NCBI RefSeq assembly: GCF_015169395.1 | Contig: NZ_CP063458.1 | Location: 2,666,001-2,730,000 of the forward strand | Source: Humisphaera borealis | GTDB lineage: Bacteria > Planctomycetota > Phycisphaerae > Tepidisphaerales > Tepidisphaeraceae | Direction: 5' to 3' | Length of the DNA stretch: 64,000 nt | Shown here: piece after piece, positions 31,433 to 39,347 of the stretch | How positions within the stretch are numbered: the stretch's first letter is position 1 | Layout of the letters: each line of letters opens with the position of its first letter | The notes under the pieces: generated by a model | What the model saw: only the letters and a program-made list of their open reading frames with translations | Database searches by the model: none | What the model was told of the DNA's origin: nothing | Made by a program: the position numbers and the translations under genes

Positions 31433-31951
31433 ATGCCCGACGACCTCCGCGTCATCCTCTACCCAGACCCCCGGCTCAAAAAGAAATCGGTCCCGGTCAA
31501 GGTCTTCGACGACAACCTTCGCAAAACCGCCCTCCGCATGCTCGAACTCATGCGCGAACACGAAGGGGTCGGCCTGGCCGCCCCGCAGGTGGGCCTCAAC
31601 ATCCGCCTGTTCGTCGTCAACGCCACCGGCAAACCCGAAGACGACAAGATCTACGTCAATCCGGTGCTCAGCGAGGCCGACGGCGACGAGGAGTTCGAGG
31701 AAGGCTGCCTGAGCCTCCCCGACATCAAGGTCGCCATCCGCAGGCCTACCGAACGCGTCAAGATGACCGCCCAAGACCTCGACGGCCAGCCGTTCGAAGA
31801 GATCGGCGAAGGGTTCATCACCCGCATCTGGCAGCACGAAAACGACCACCTCAACGGCATCATGATCATCGACCGCATGGGCCCGGTCGCGAAGCTGACC
31901 TACCGGAAGAAGCTCCGCGAACTGGAGGAGGAGTTTGAGGAAGGCAAGTGA
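31433..31951 (+). CDS. def: Peptide deformylase
   Basis: A 172-residue metallohydrolase that removes the formyl group from nascent proteins. All three motifs are present: GVGLAAPQVG (motif 1, about residue 45), EEGCLSLP with the metal-binding Cys (motif 2, about 95) and QHENDHLNG (motif 3, HExxH type, about 138). The start is placed at MPDDLRVILYPDPRL; a longer in-frame reading from 31355 adds sequence outside the family. The next gene, fmt, performs the opposite step, and the pair is normally an operon; here they are separated by a palindromic element. Confidence 0.96.
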   Translation: MPDDLRVILYPDPRLKKKSVPVKVFDDNLRKTALRMLELMREHEGVGLAAPQVGLNIRLFVVNATGKPEDDKIYVNPVLSEADGDEEFEEGCLSLPDIKVAIRRPTERVKMTAQDLDGQPFEEIGEGFITRIWQHENDHLNGIMIIDRMGPVAKLTYRKKLRELEEEFEEGK

Positions 31952-31969
31952 AGCGTGATGACTCTTCTC

Positions 31970-32096
31970 GGTGGGGCAGACATTCTTGTCTGCTCCGGGC
32001 GGACGTACTCGTCCGTCCGACCCTCCTGATGAACCCCCCAATCCATTTCGGCCACGGCGTACCGCGTCCGAGGCAGACAAGAATGTCTGCCCCACC
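31970..32096. repeat. Palindromic element, family D, between def and fmt
   Basis: The left arm is GGTGGGGCAGACATTCTTGT plus CTGC; the right arm GGCAGACAAGAATGTCTGCC plus CCACC is its inverted copy. Each arm is itself palindromic (GCAGACATTCTTGTCTGC). An inner palindrome, CGGACGTACTCGTCCG, follows the left arm. The element begins 18 bases after the def stop and ends 15 bases before the fmt ATG. Confidence 0.8.
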
Positions 32097-32111
32097 CATG
32101 ACACCACTGAA

Positions 32112-33065
32112 ATGACGTCCATCCCGACACTCCTCTCCATCAATTTCGCCGGTGCCGGTGAGTTCGGCGTACCTACCCTCCGCGCGATCGTCGCGGCCGG
32201 GCATCGGGTGCCGCTCGTGATCACCCAGCCCGACAAACCTGCCGGGCGGGGGTCGAAGCTGACGCCCACGCCCGTCGCCGCCGCCGCGGTCGAGCTCGGG
32301 CTGCCGCTGCTGAAAACTGCCGATATCAACGCCGAGACCTTGCCGCCGGCCGACCTGCTGGTCGTGATCGCGTTCGGGCAGAAGATCGCCGACGCCATCA
32401 TCCACGCGCCCCGGCTCGGGGCGGTCAACCTTCACGCCTCGCGCCTCCCGAAGTACCGCGGGGCGGCGCCGATCCACCGCGCGATCCTCGGCGGTGAAAC
32501 AATCGCCGGCAACTCCATCATCCGCCTGGCCCAAAAGATGGACGCCGGCGCGGTCCTGGGCATGAGCGAGCTCGTCATCGGCGAACTCGAAACCGCCGGC
32601 GAACTGCACGACCGCCTGTCGCAGGACGGCGTACACCTGATGCTCCGGGTGATCGACGAGCTCGCAGCCGGCCGACAGGTCGAGACCGAGCAGGACCACA
32701 GCCGGGCGACACTCGCGGCGAAGCTGTCGCGCGAGTCCACCCGCATCGACTTCACCGGCAAAGCCGCCGATATCGCCAGGCAGATCCGCGGCCTGCACCC
32801 CTGGCCCGGCTGCCGGGTCAAACTGCTGACCGCCGCCGGCGAACCCGCCGACTCGCTCCGGCTCATCCGCGCCATTGCGATCCCCGGCAACCCCCCCGCC
32901 GGCGCAACCCCCGGCCAGATCACCGCATCGGGCCACATCGTCACCGGCGACGGCCTGCTGGAGATCGTCGAACTCCAACCCGACGGCAAACGCCCTATGC
33001 CCCTGCCCGACTACCGCCGGGGCAAACCATGGGACGCGGGAATGCGCCTCGAAAGCGCCGTGTAA
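32112..33065 (+). CDS. fmt: Methionyl-tRNA formyltransferase
   Basis: A 317-residue enzyme that formylates initiator Met-tRNA using 10-formyltetrahydrofolate. Landmarks are NFAGAGEFGVPTLRAI at the N-terminus, VITQPDKPAGRG (about residue 38), VIAFGQKI, and NLHASRLPKYRGAAPIHRAI (catalytic Asn/His loop, about 105-125), followed by a C-terminal OB-like domain with LHPWPGCRVK. The start ATG 32112 is fixed by the family N-terminus; upstream in-frame sequence is the repeat element. Works with the adjacent def product. Confidence 0.95.
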   Translation: MTSIPTLLSINFAGAGEFGVPTLRAIVAAGHRVPLVITQPDKPAGRGSKLTPTPVAAAAVELGLPLLKTADINAETLPPADLLVVIAFGQKIADAIIHAPRLGAVNLHASRLPKYRGAAPIHRAILGGETIAGNSIIRLAQKMDAGAVLGMSELVIGELETAGELHDRLSQDGVHLMLRVIDELAAGRQVETEQDHSRATLAAKLSRESTRIDFTGKAADIARQIRGLHPWPGCRVKLLTAAGEPADSLRLIRAIAIPGNPPAGATPGQITASGHIVTGDGLLEIVELQPDGKRPMPLPDYRRGKPWDAGMRLESAV

Positions 33066-33097
33066 CCCGCCAGGCCTCCACCGCGCGTCCTGCGCCG

Positions 33098-33130
33098 CTG
33101 TCCGTGACACGGGTTTCCAACCCGTGCAAG
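33098..33130. repeat. Palindromic element, family A, single arm
   Basis: CTGTCCGTGACACGGGTTTC followed by CAACCCGTGC matches the arms of the 5528, 17241, 39233 and 42271 elements. Only one arm is present. It lies 32 bases after the fmt stop. Confidence 0.7.
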
Positions 33131-33290
33131 GTGCGTCCCGCGACCGCAACTCCAAATCCTCAGTAGTCCGACTTCGCATTGCATCTCCCCAGCTGTCCCC
33201 CGAGCCTCGTTTAGCGGTCGCACCGCAGGTGCACTCTTCCTCCGTCTTCATCTCTGTGAACGCTGTGTCCTGCTCCAAGAATCGAAGTAA

Positions 33291-33368
33291 TGAACGCCAA
33301 GACGCCGAGTCGCCAAGGACGCAACCCACGGCCGGTCAGCTCTTGGCGCGTCGGCGTCTTGGCGTTCA
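33291..33368. repeat. Hairpin element with 27-base arms (AACGCCAAGACGCC type)
   Basis: The left arm 33291-33317 begins TGAACGCCAAGACGCCGAGT and the right arm 33342-33368 ends GTCTTGGCGTTCA; they match at 25 of 27 positions. Together with the family A arm it accounts for most of the 393-base gap between fmt and the GNAT gene. Confidence 0.75.
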
Positions 33369-33458
33369 GTTCCTTCTGCGCCAATTGCAGAATCCGGGTC
33401 TTCGCGGCGTACCGCTCAGACACCGGCGTTGGGGCGTCACTCCCTGTTCAGGGTCGCC

Positions 33459-34433
33459 TCACTCCTGCACGCACGCATCACAAACCCCCAGCCGTACACC
33501 CTTGGACGTCCACGACCCGCAGGTGTGCTGTCCGCAGCCAGGGCAGCGATGCCAACGGGAGTGAAACCGATGACCGAGCTCATCGTGGGTGGCCCGCTTC
33601 ATACCCAGCAACCGACGAACCCAGACATACAGCGCCCCGCGCCGCCCGCTCTCCAGGTCGTGCAATTCGAACCCGGCGCGGTGCCAGAACCGGTTGGCGG
33701 CGAGCTCTTCGCGACAGCGGAGTGAAACGCCAAACGAACCCGAGCGACGGCACCGCCGGAGCAACGCCGCCAGCAGCCGCCGGGCGATCCCCAGCCCACG
33801 GACGTCGGGATCGACCGCGAGTTGGAACACCCGCACCTCGCGCCGGCGAAGCGATCCGTGCAGAACGAACCCGAGGGGACGCGCTATATCGGTGTTGCGG
33901 TCGTGCGCCGGGTTCGCCGAAGGACTGGCCGAGGCGATGTCGCAATCTGCCGAACGAACCCGAGGCGTCTCGTCCAACTCGTTACGGATTGCCGAACGAA
34001 CCCAAGGCGTAGGCGTGCGCCCATCACATTCCGCTGAACGAACCCAAGACCTCTGTTCCCGTTCATCCTGTTCTGCCGAACGAACCCAAGGCGTCCCATC
34101 CGGCTCACCCGGCTTTGCCGAACGAACCCGACGCGGCCGCCGACCACCGTTGCGTTGCCCCGGCGGCGCTCCTGGCCGATCTGTCGGCGGTGGCCCCGCC
34201 GCTCCAGCCTCGCGATCGCTACTCGATGTCGCCGAACGAACCCGAGGCGTCAGGTCCGGCGACCCCCACGCCAGCAGCACGACCCCGGCCCTGATCTTTT
34301 CAACCAGTGCCTGCCGCGACAGGAACCCCAATGCCGCCGAGTCCCGTCGTCGCAGGCGATCGATAAACGGCAGATCGTCGAGCGTCGCCGGAACACAGCG
34401 AATGCACAGATTGCCAAACGAACCCGAGATCAT
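33459..34433 (-). CDS. GNAT acetyltransferase-like protein with an internal repeat insertion and Cys-rich tail
   Basis: A 324-residue protein with a strong Shine-Dalgarno (GGGAGGTG) before ATG 34433. The GNAT fold is split: the first part (CIRCVPATLDDLPFIDRLRR through IRAGVVLLAW, residues 10-55) and the acetyl-CoA part (GFVLHGSLRRREVRVFQLAV, then DVRGLGIARRLLAALLRR with the R/Q-x-x-G-x-G/A loop, and RFWHRAGFELHDLE) are separated by about 130 residues of Arg/Ser/Asp-rich repeats. Five 14-residue units carry a VRSA core. The C-terminus has CPGCGQHTCG and CDAC, a likely zinc site. The insertion falls where beta strands 2 and 3 should join, so activity is uncertain. The substrate is unknown. Confidence 0.72.
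   Translation of the reverse strand: MISGSFGNLCIRCVPATLDDLPFIDRLRRRDSAALGFLSRQALVEKIRAGVVLLAWGSPDLTPRVRSATSSSDREAGAAGPPPTDRPGAPPGQRNGGRRPRRVRSAKPGEPDGTPWVRSAEQDEREQRSWVRSAECDGRTPTPWVRSAIRNELDETPRVRSADCDIASASPSANPAHDRNTDIARPLGFVLHGSLRRREVRVFQLAVDPDVRGLGIARRLLAALLRRCRRSGSFGVSLRCREELAANRFWHRAGFELHDLESGRRGALYVWVRRLLGMKRATHDELGHRFHSRWHRCPGCGQHTCGSWTSKGVRLGVCDACVQE
33951..34160. repeat. 42-bp tandem repeat array inside the GNAT gene
   Basis: The word CGAACGAACCC (once TGAACGAACCC) starts at 33951, 33993, 34035, 34077 and 34119, an exact 42-bp period. About 18 bases (GCCGAACGAACCCAAGGCGT type) are conserved per unit and about 24 vary. In the gene's frame each unit is 14 residues with the core VRSA. 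Further single copies lie at 33731, 33862, 34233 and 34415, off the period and in other frames. Confidence 0.85.
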
Positions 34434-34556
34434 GATGACACCTCCCAGGGAATGAACCGGCTACAAAGAATCCCACGGCGGCCGCGCCAAAAGAAGCCCA
34501 GACCGTTACCCCTCCCGACAAGACTAGCGGCCGCGGGCCGAATGCAATAGAAGACC

Positions 34557-34583
34557 GGCCGTTCAATGCAGGATTGAACGGCC
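34557..34583. promoter_or_regulatory. Perfect 10-base hairpin upstream of the GNAT gene
   Basis: GGCCGTTCAA-TGCAGGA-TTGAACGGCC. It lies about 124 bases upstream of the GNAT start in the 646-base gap to the gene at 35080. No T run follows on either strand in the right place, so it is more likely an operator or an mRNA leader structure than a terminator. Confidence 0.4.
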
Positions 34584-34772
34584 CCGAAGAGTCGCCGACA
34601 GGCAGGATGCCAGCCGGCAAAACAGGCGATTTCCGACGCAGGGCCTAAGCGCGCCCGAGCGGACGCCGTCCGTCATTAGTGTATTGACACGACGCAATCC
34701 GTCAAGTATTTGTTAGGCTCCAAGATATCCAAGACCACGCGTCGTCGCGCGTTCCAAGTGCAGGTATTGGTT

Positions 34773-34853
34773 GGCATGGGCAACGGTACGCCGTTGCCCG
34801 TGTCGAACGTCGGACGGCGATCCCACGGGCAAGCGAGTACGCTTGCCCATGCC
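34773..34853. repeat. Palindromic element, family F, paired arms
   Basis: Left arm GGCATGGGCAACGGTACGCC continues GTTGCCC; right arm GGGCAAGCGAGTACGCTTGC continues CCATGCC. The outer bases are inverted copies, while each arm closes on its own different inner palindrome. A single related arm is at 37595-37642. It lies in the gap upstream of the 35080 gene. The rest of that gap shows only the hairpin at 34557 and a TTGACA at about 34685 without a good -10. Confidence 0.7.
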
Positions 34854-35079
34854 ACCCACAGGTTGAAGCGCGGCTACGACCCGCGAACCTTGCCGATGCC
34901 ATCCCAAGGCCAGTGTTCACGGTCGCACGACCGACCTGAATCATTGACACGAAGAGCACTAGTTGTAGCCTATGGCTGCGAACGCCGGGGGTGTTCCCGG
35001 GCCCCTCGATCAGGCGATTCATGTTCTTCGGCGGGGCATAGCCGTAGCAGCGACGCCAATCCCATTTTGAGGCCAACTC

Positions 35080-35745
35080 ATGCTCTCACTCGGCTGGCGA
35101 CTTCTTCCCTACCTGATGGTCCTCGGCGGGCTGATCCTGCTGTTGGGGACGCTCCCCGTGTTGATCGGCGGAGCGGAGACCACGCCGACCTCGGTCGCCG
35201 TGGCCGACGTGTCGGTCGAATCTCCGAAAGCGAAATGGTTGAAACTCACCGGCGGCGGTTTGTATCTGCCCGGTGCGATCGTCGACGAAGAGATCAAAAA
35301 ATCGACGGGCGCTCGCAAGACCAAGGCCTGGTACGTGCCACTCATTCCAGAAAGCGAGGCGGTCGAACGAGCTAAGTCGATCGTGAACGGAACGACACGG
35401 CCGTCGCCCGGAAAACTGGTCCTGGTTCGATTCGACCCGGACGAGTTTCTACGAAGCTATCCGACGCCGGAGAACCTAAAGCCGGGTGACGTTTTTCGGG
35501 CCGTTCAGGTCGAAGGACTGCGATCCAGCAACATCCTGTTTCCAGAGAGATTGAAGGATTTCGTCCGGTCCGAACTCCAGCTTCCGCTGGAAAGTGTTGT
35601 CGTGGTGAAGTTCGGGGACAAGCCCCTGCAACGCGAGTCCGCGATGACCATGACCGGCGTGCTGGCGGGTCTGGTCTTCGTGGGTGTACTGTGGATTATC
35701 AAACGGTTTCGAAGTTCCCCAAAGCCGCCGCCGCTGCCGGTGTAA
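35080..35745 (+). CDS. Two-span membrane protein, 221 aa
   Basis: Hydrophobic segments lie at the N-terminus (LLPYLMVLGGLILLLGTLPV) and near the C-terminus (TGVLAGLVFVGVLWIIKRF), with about 150 polar residues between them that are probably extracytoplasmic, and a short basic Pro-rich tail (SSPKPPPLPV). No family is recognised; no catalytic motif stands out. Followed closely by the 35767 gene, with 21 bases between, suggesting co-transcription. Confidence 0.65.
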   Translation: MLSLGWRLLPYLMVLGGLILLLGTLPVLIGGAETTPTSVAVADVSVESPKAKWLKLTGGGLYLPGAIVDEEIKKSTGARKTKAWYVPLIPESEAVERAKSIVNGTTRPSPGKLVLVRFDPDEFLRSYPTPENLKPGDVFRAVQVEGLRSSNILFPERLKDFVRSELQLPLESVVVVKFGDKPLQRESAMTMTGVLAGLVFVGVLWIIKRFRSSPKPPPLPV

Positions 35746-35766
35746 GAGGCGGCCAACTGGCCATTC

Positions 35767-36261
35767 ATGGCAATGCTCACACCGCCCCTCGACCTTCGAG
35801 TGCTCGCCCAATTTGCCTCAGACGCAATCCATTTTGAGTTGCTCGATCCTGCAAATGTGATTGTCTGGGCGGACTCGCTGATTGCCGAGTCGGACATTCC
35901 GCCGCCGTGGTTGATAGACCTCTCTCTGGTCGATCCATCGGACTCGCTGGCGGTACGCGCGGCGCTTCGTGCGGTGCCGGGCGAGCCTGATGTCGATCAA
36001 TCCGACCGACTTCTCAACTCATTGGTTTTGCGCGAGTGGCAACGCGGCAAGCTTACGACCCAACGCATCTGTACTATTGGCTGGCAGTTGTACACAAGGG
36101 ATCCTGATCGGCGCGAATTGACCCAATGGGGAGTCGTCGTGGATCACAGTGGGGAGCAACTCGACGACGGCTGTATCTCGAAAGAAACGATGCGCGAGAC
36201 CATCGACCAAGAACTTGTACCGTTCGCAGACGACGTCCCTCGGCTGCCGCCATGGGCCTGA
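35767..36261 (+). CDS. Hypothetical protein, 164 aa
   Basis: A soluble acidic protein without signal or membrane segments. Not a family I recognise. It contains helical stretches (LAQFASDAIHFELLDPAN, LLNSLVLREWQRGKL) and a beta-rich middle (TIGWQLYTRDPDRREL, WGVVVDHSG). ATG 35767 and ATG 35773 are both possible starts. The codon bias is weaker than in housekeeping neighbours. Probably transcribed with the membrane protein just upstream. Confidence 0.55.
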   Translation: MAMLTPPLDLRVLAQFASDAIHFELLDPANVIVWADSLIAESDIPPPWLIDLSLVDPSDSLAVRAALRAVPGEPDVDQSDRLLNSLVLREWQRGKLTTQRICTIGWQLYTRDPDRRELTQWGVVVDHSGEQLDDGCISKETMRETIDQELVPFADDVPRLPPWA

Positions 36262-36321
36262 GCCGCGGTAGCGCGCCACTACCGGCTGAAGTCGCCCTAG
36301 CGTTCCTGTGCCTGCCCGGCC

Positions 36322-36528
36322 TTACCTCACCCGCCGCCGCCGATCCTCAGTCCGCACCAGCGGCGACCTGCCCTGGGCCTCGCGAAGCTGCTGCTCCACC
36401 GCCATTCGGCGGGCGTTCACCTTGCGGAGTTGCTCCTGCAGAAACAGCACCCGTCGGCGGAGCACGCCGTTACGCAGCCGAAGACCCGAACACGACGGAC
36501 ATCCTTGTTTGCCATGTGTATTTTGCAC
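36322..36528 (-). CDS. Small CxxC coiled-coil ORF, 68 aa
   Basis: The frame begins MQNTHGKQGCPSCSGLRLRN, giving a CPSC pair, then a heptad-like helix (VLRRRVLFLQEQLRKVNARR, MAVEQQLREAQ) and a basic tail. A CxxC plus leucine/arginine-rich coiled coil is plausible for a small DNA- or protein-binding factor, but one CxxC alone would need dimerisation to bind zinc. No Shine-Dalgarno is clear. It lies in a 399-base gap that otherwise shows nothing. Confidence 0.45.
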   Translation of the reverse strand: MQNTHGKQGCPSCSGLRLRNGVLRRRVLFLQEQLRKVNARRMAVEQQLREAQGRSPLVRTEDRRRRVR

Positions 36529-36660
36529 GTGGCATTATTGAACGGCCGATGTTAGGACTCAAGGGAGCTCTGCAATGGCGCGGCGCAACGCGATGGAGTT
36601 TGCACTCTAAAGGCGCGTCCTGGGGACGGGCGAATGGGACCTAACCGCCACGGCCGGCGA

Positions 36661-37485
36661 TCAACCCCGCGCGAACGCCAGCAAATCAGCATTCAACTGG
36701 TCTTTCGCGGTATCGCCGAGGCTGTGCCCGCCGCCGGGGTAGATCTTGAGTTGTGCGCCTTTGACCAGCTTCGACGACAGCATGGCCGACGCGCCGATGG
36801 GGACGATCTGATCGTCGTCGCCGTGGATGATGAGGGTGGGCACGTCGAACTTCTTAAGGTCTTCGGTGAAGTCGGTTTCGCTGAATGCCTTGATGCAATC
36901 GTAGGCGTTCTTATGGCCGGACATCATGCCTGCCGTCCACCACGAGCGGATCAGGCCTTCGGAGACCTTGGCGCCGGGACGGTTGAAGCCGAAAAACGGG
37001 CCGGTCGCGACATCGAGGAAGAACTGCGCCCGGTCGGCGAGGTAGGCCTTGCGGAAGCCGTCGAAGACCTCCATCGGCAGGCCGCCAGGGTTGGCCGGGG
37101 TCTTGAGCATGATCGGCGGGACCGCGCCCATGAGGACGGCCTTCTTTACCCGCTTGCTGCCGTGCCGGCCGATGTACCGCGCGACTTCGCCGCCGCCGGT
37201 CGAGTGCCCCACCATCATGACGTCCTTCAGATCGAGCTTCGCGTACAGCTCGGCGACGTCGTCGGCGTAGGTGTCCATTTCGTTGCCGTTCCACGGCTGA
37301 CTGGAGCGGCCATGCCCCCGGCGATCGTGGGCGATGCAGCGAAAGCCGTTGGACGCGAGGAAAAACATCTGCGCTTCCCACGCATCTGAATTGAGCGGCC
37401 AGCCATGGCTGAACGCGATGACCGGGCCGGTGCCCCAGTCCTTGTAGTAGATCTCGGTGCCGTCTTTGGTGGTGAAGGTGCTCAT
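36661..37485 (-). CDS. Alpha/beta hydrolase (non-heme chloroperoxidase-like)
   Basis: A 274-residue cytoplasmic hydrolase. The N-terminus ([33 protein letters not shown]) and the nucleophile elbow [12 protein letters not shown] (Ser about residue 97) match the cofactor-free haloperoxidase/arylesterase group. The acid is in HGDDDQIVP (about 226) and the base is His in [11 protein letters not shown] (about 253). Native activity of such proteins is usually esterase or perhydrolase. ATG 37485 has GGAG 5 bases upstream; the longer frame to 37629 adds unrelated sequence. Flanked by repeat elements on its upstream side. Confidence 0.9.
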   Translation of the reverse strand: MSTFTTKDGTEIYYKDWGTGPVIAFSHGWPLNSDAWEAQMFFLASNGFRCIAHDRRGHGRSSQPWNGNEMDTYADDVAELYAKLDLKDVMMVGHSTGGGEVARYIGRHGSKRVKKAVLMGAVPPIMLKTPANPGGLPMEVFDGFRKAYLADRAQFFLDVATGPFFGFNRPGAKVSEGLIRSWWTAGMMSGHKNAYDCIKAFSETDFTEDLKKFDVPTLIIHGDDDQIVPIGASAMLSSKLVKGAQLKIYPGGGHSLGDTAKDQLNADLLAFARG

Positions 37486-37594
37486 CGAATCTCCGATTGG
37501 TCGGTCGGTTCCCGCGGCGTCGCGCGTCGGTGTGGCGCGACGACGATGTTTTAGCCGGAACGGGGGCGACAGCACCACGTGCAGAATTTTGTCC

Positions 37595-37642
37595 GGGTGG
37601 CATGAGCAACGGTGGCCCGTTGCCCGCATCGAGCGTCGATGG
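37595..37642. repeat. Palindromic element, family F, single degenerate arm
   Basis: GGGTGGCATGAGCAACGGTG continues GCCCGTTGCCCGCATCGAGC; compare the arm at 34773 (GGCATGGGCAACGG then CCGTTGCCCG). Together with the adjacent element at 37652 it fills most of the 310-base gap between the hydrolase and DUF1501 genes. Confidence 0.6.
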
Positions 37643-37651
37643 AATGACCGA

Positions 37652-37740
37652 CGCCGGTGTCTGAGGTACTCCGAGAATCCGGATTCCTCGCGCGCATCGC
37701 ATGAAGAATCCGGGTCTTCGGAGTACCTCAGACACCGGCG
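37652..37740. repeat. Hairpin element with 23-base perfect outer arms
   Basis: CGCCGGTGTCTGAGGTACTC plus CGA pairs perfectly with the right end (TCGGAGTACCTCAGACACCG plus GCG); inner GAATCCGG words extend the pairing with mismatches. The 55 bases after it hold repeated GATTCCAG/TTTCAG words of a further palindrome-like sequence. Confidence 0.75.
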
Positions 37741-37795
37741 CTTTTGACCAGATTCCAGAGGTCAGGTTTCAGATTCCAGTCTTCTTACGCAACGT

Positions 37796-39205
<1,410 letters not shown>

Positions 39206-39232
39206 GTTGGCCTCGGCATTGGAAAGTCGCCA

Positions 39233-39345
39233 TCAGTGACACGGGCTTCCAGCCCGTGCTGGCGACGTTGTGCTTAGGGAGTTGCTCGTTATCCAGATAA
39301 GTCGACTACTGCGCCTCTTGCACGGGCTGGAAGCCCGTGTCACTG
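39233..39345. repeat. Palindromic element, family A, 113-bp copy
   Basis: Left arm TCAGTGACACGGGCTTCCAG continues CCCGTGC; the right arm is GCACGGGCTGGAAGCCCGTG continuing TCACTGA. The spacer resembles that of the 42271 copy (shared ATCC.GAT and GTCGACT words). It lies between the DUF1501 start and the DUF1549/DUF1553 stop, 2 bases from that stop codon. Confidence 0.85.
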
Positions 39346-39347
39346 AT

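Noticed and set aside
31971-32111. 47-codon upstream extension of fmt
   Set aside because: Sequence is the family D palindromic element; the conserved Fmt N-terminus begins at 32112.
33951-34160. CRISPR-like pattern: short conserved units separated by variable 24-base stretches
   Set aside because: The conserved unit is only about 18 bases, the array lies inside a coding frame with a 14-residue period, stray copies occur outside the array, and no cas gene is present.
34685-34713. TTGACA at 34685 as a promoter for the 35080 gene
   Set aside because: The hexamer 17 bases downstream (TATTTG) matches only three of six positions, and it lies nearly 370 bases from the gene with a palindromic element in between.
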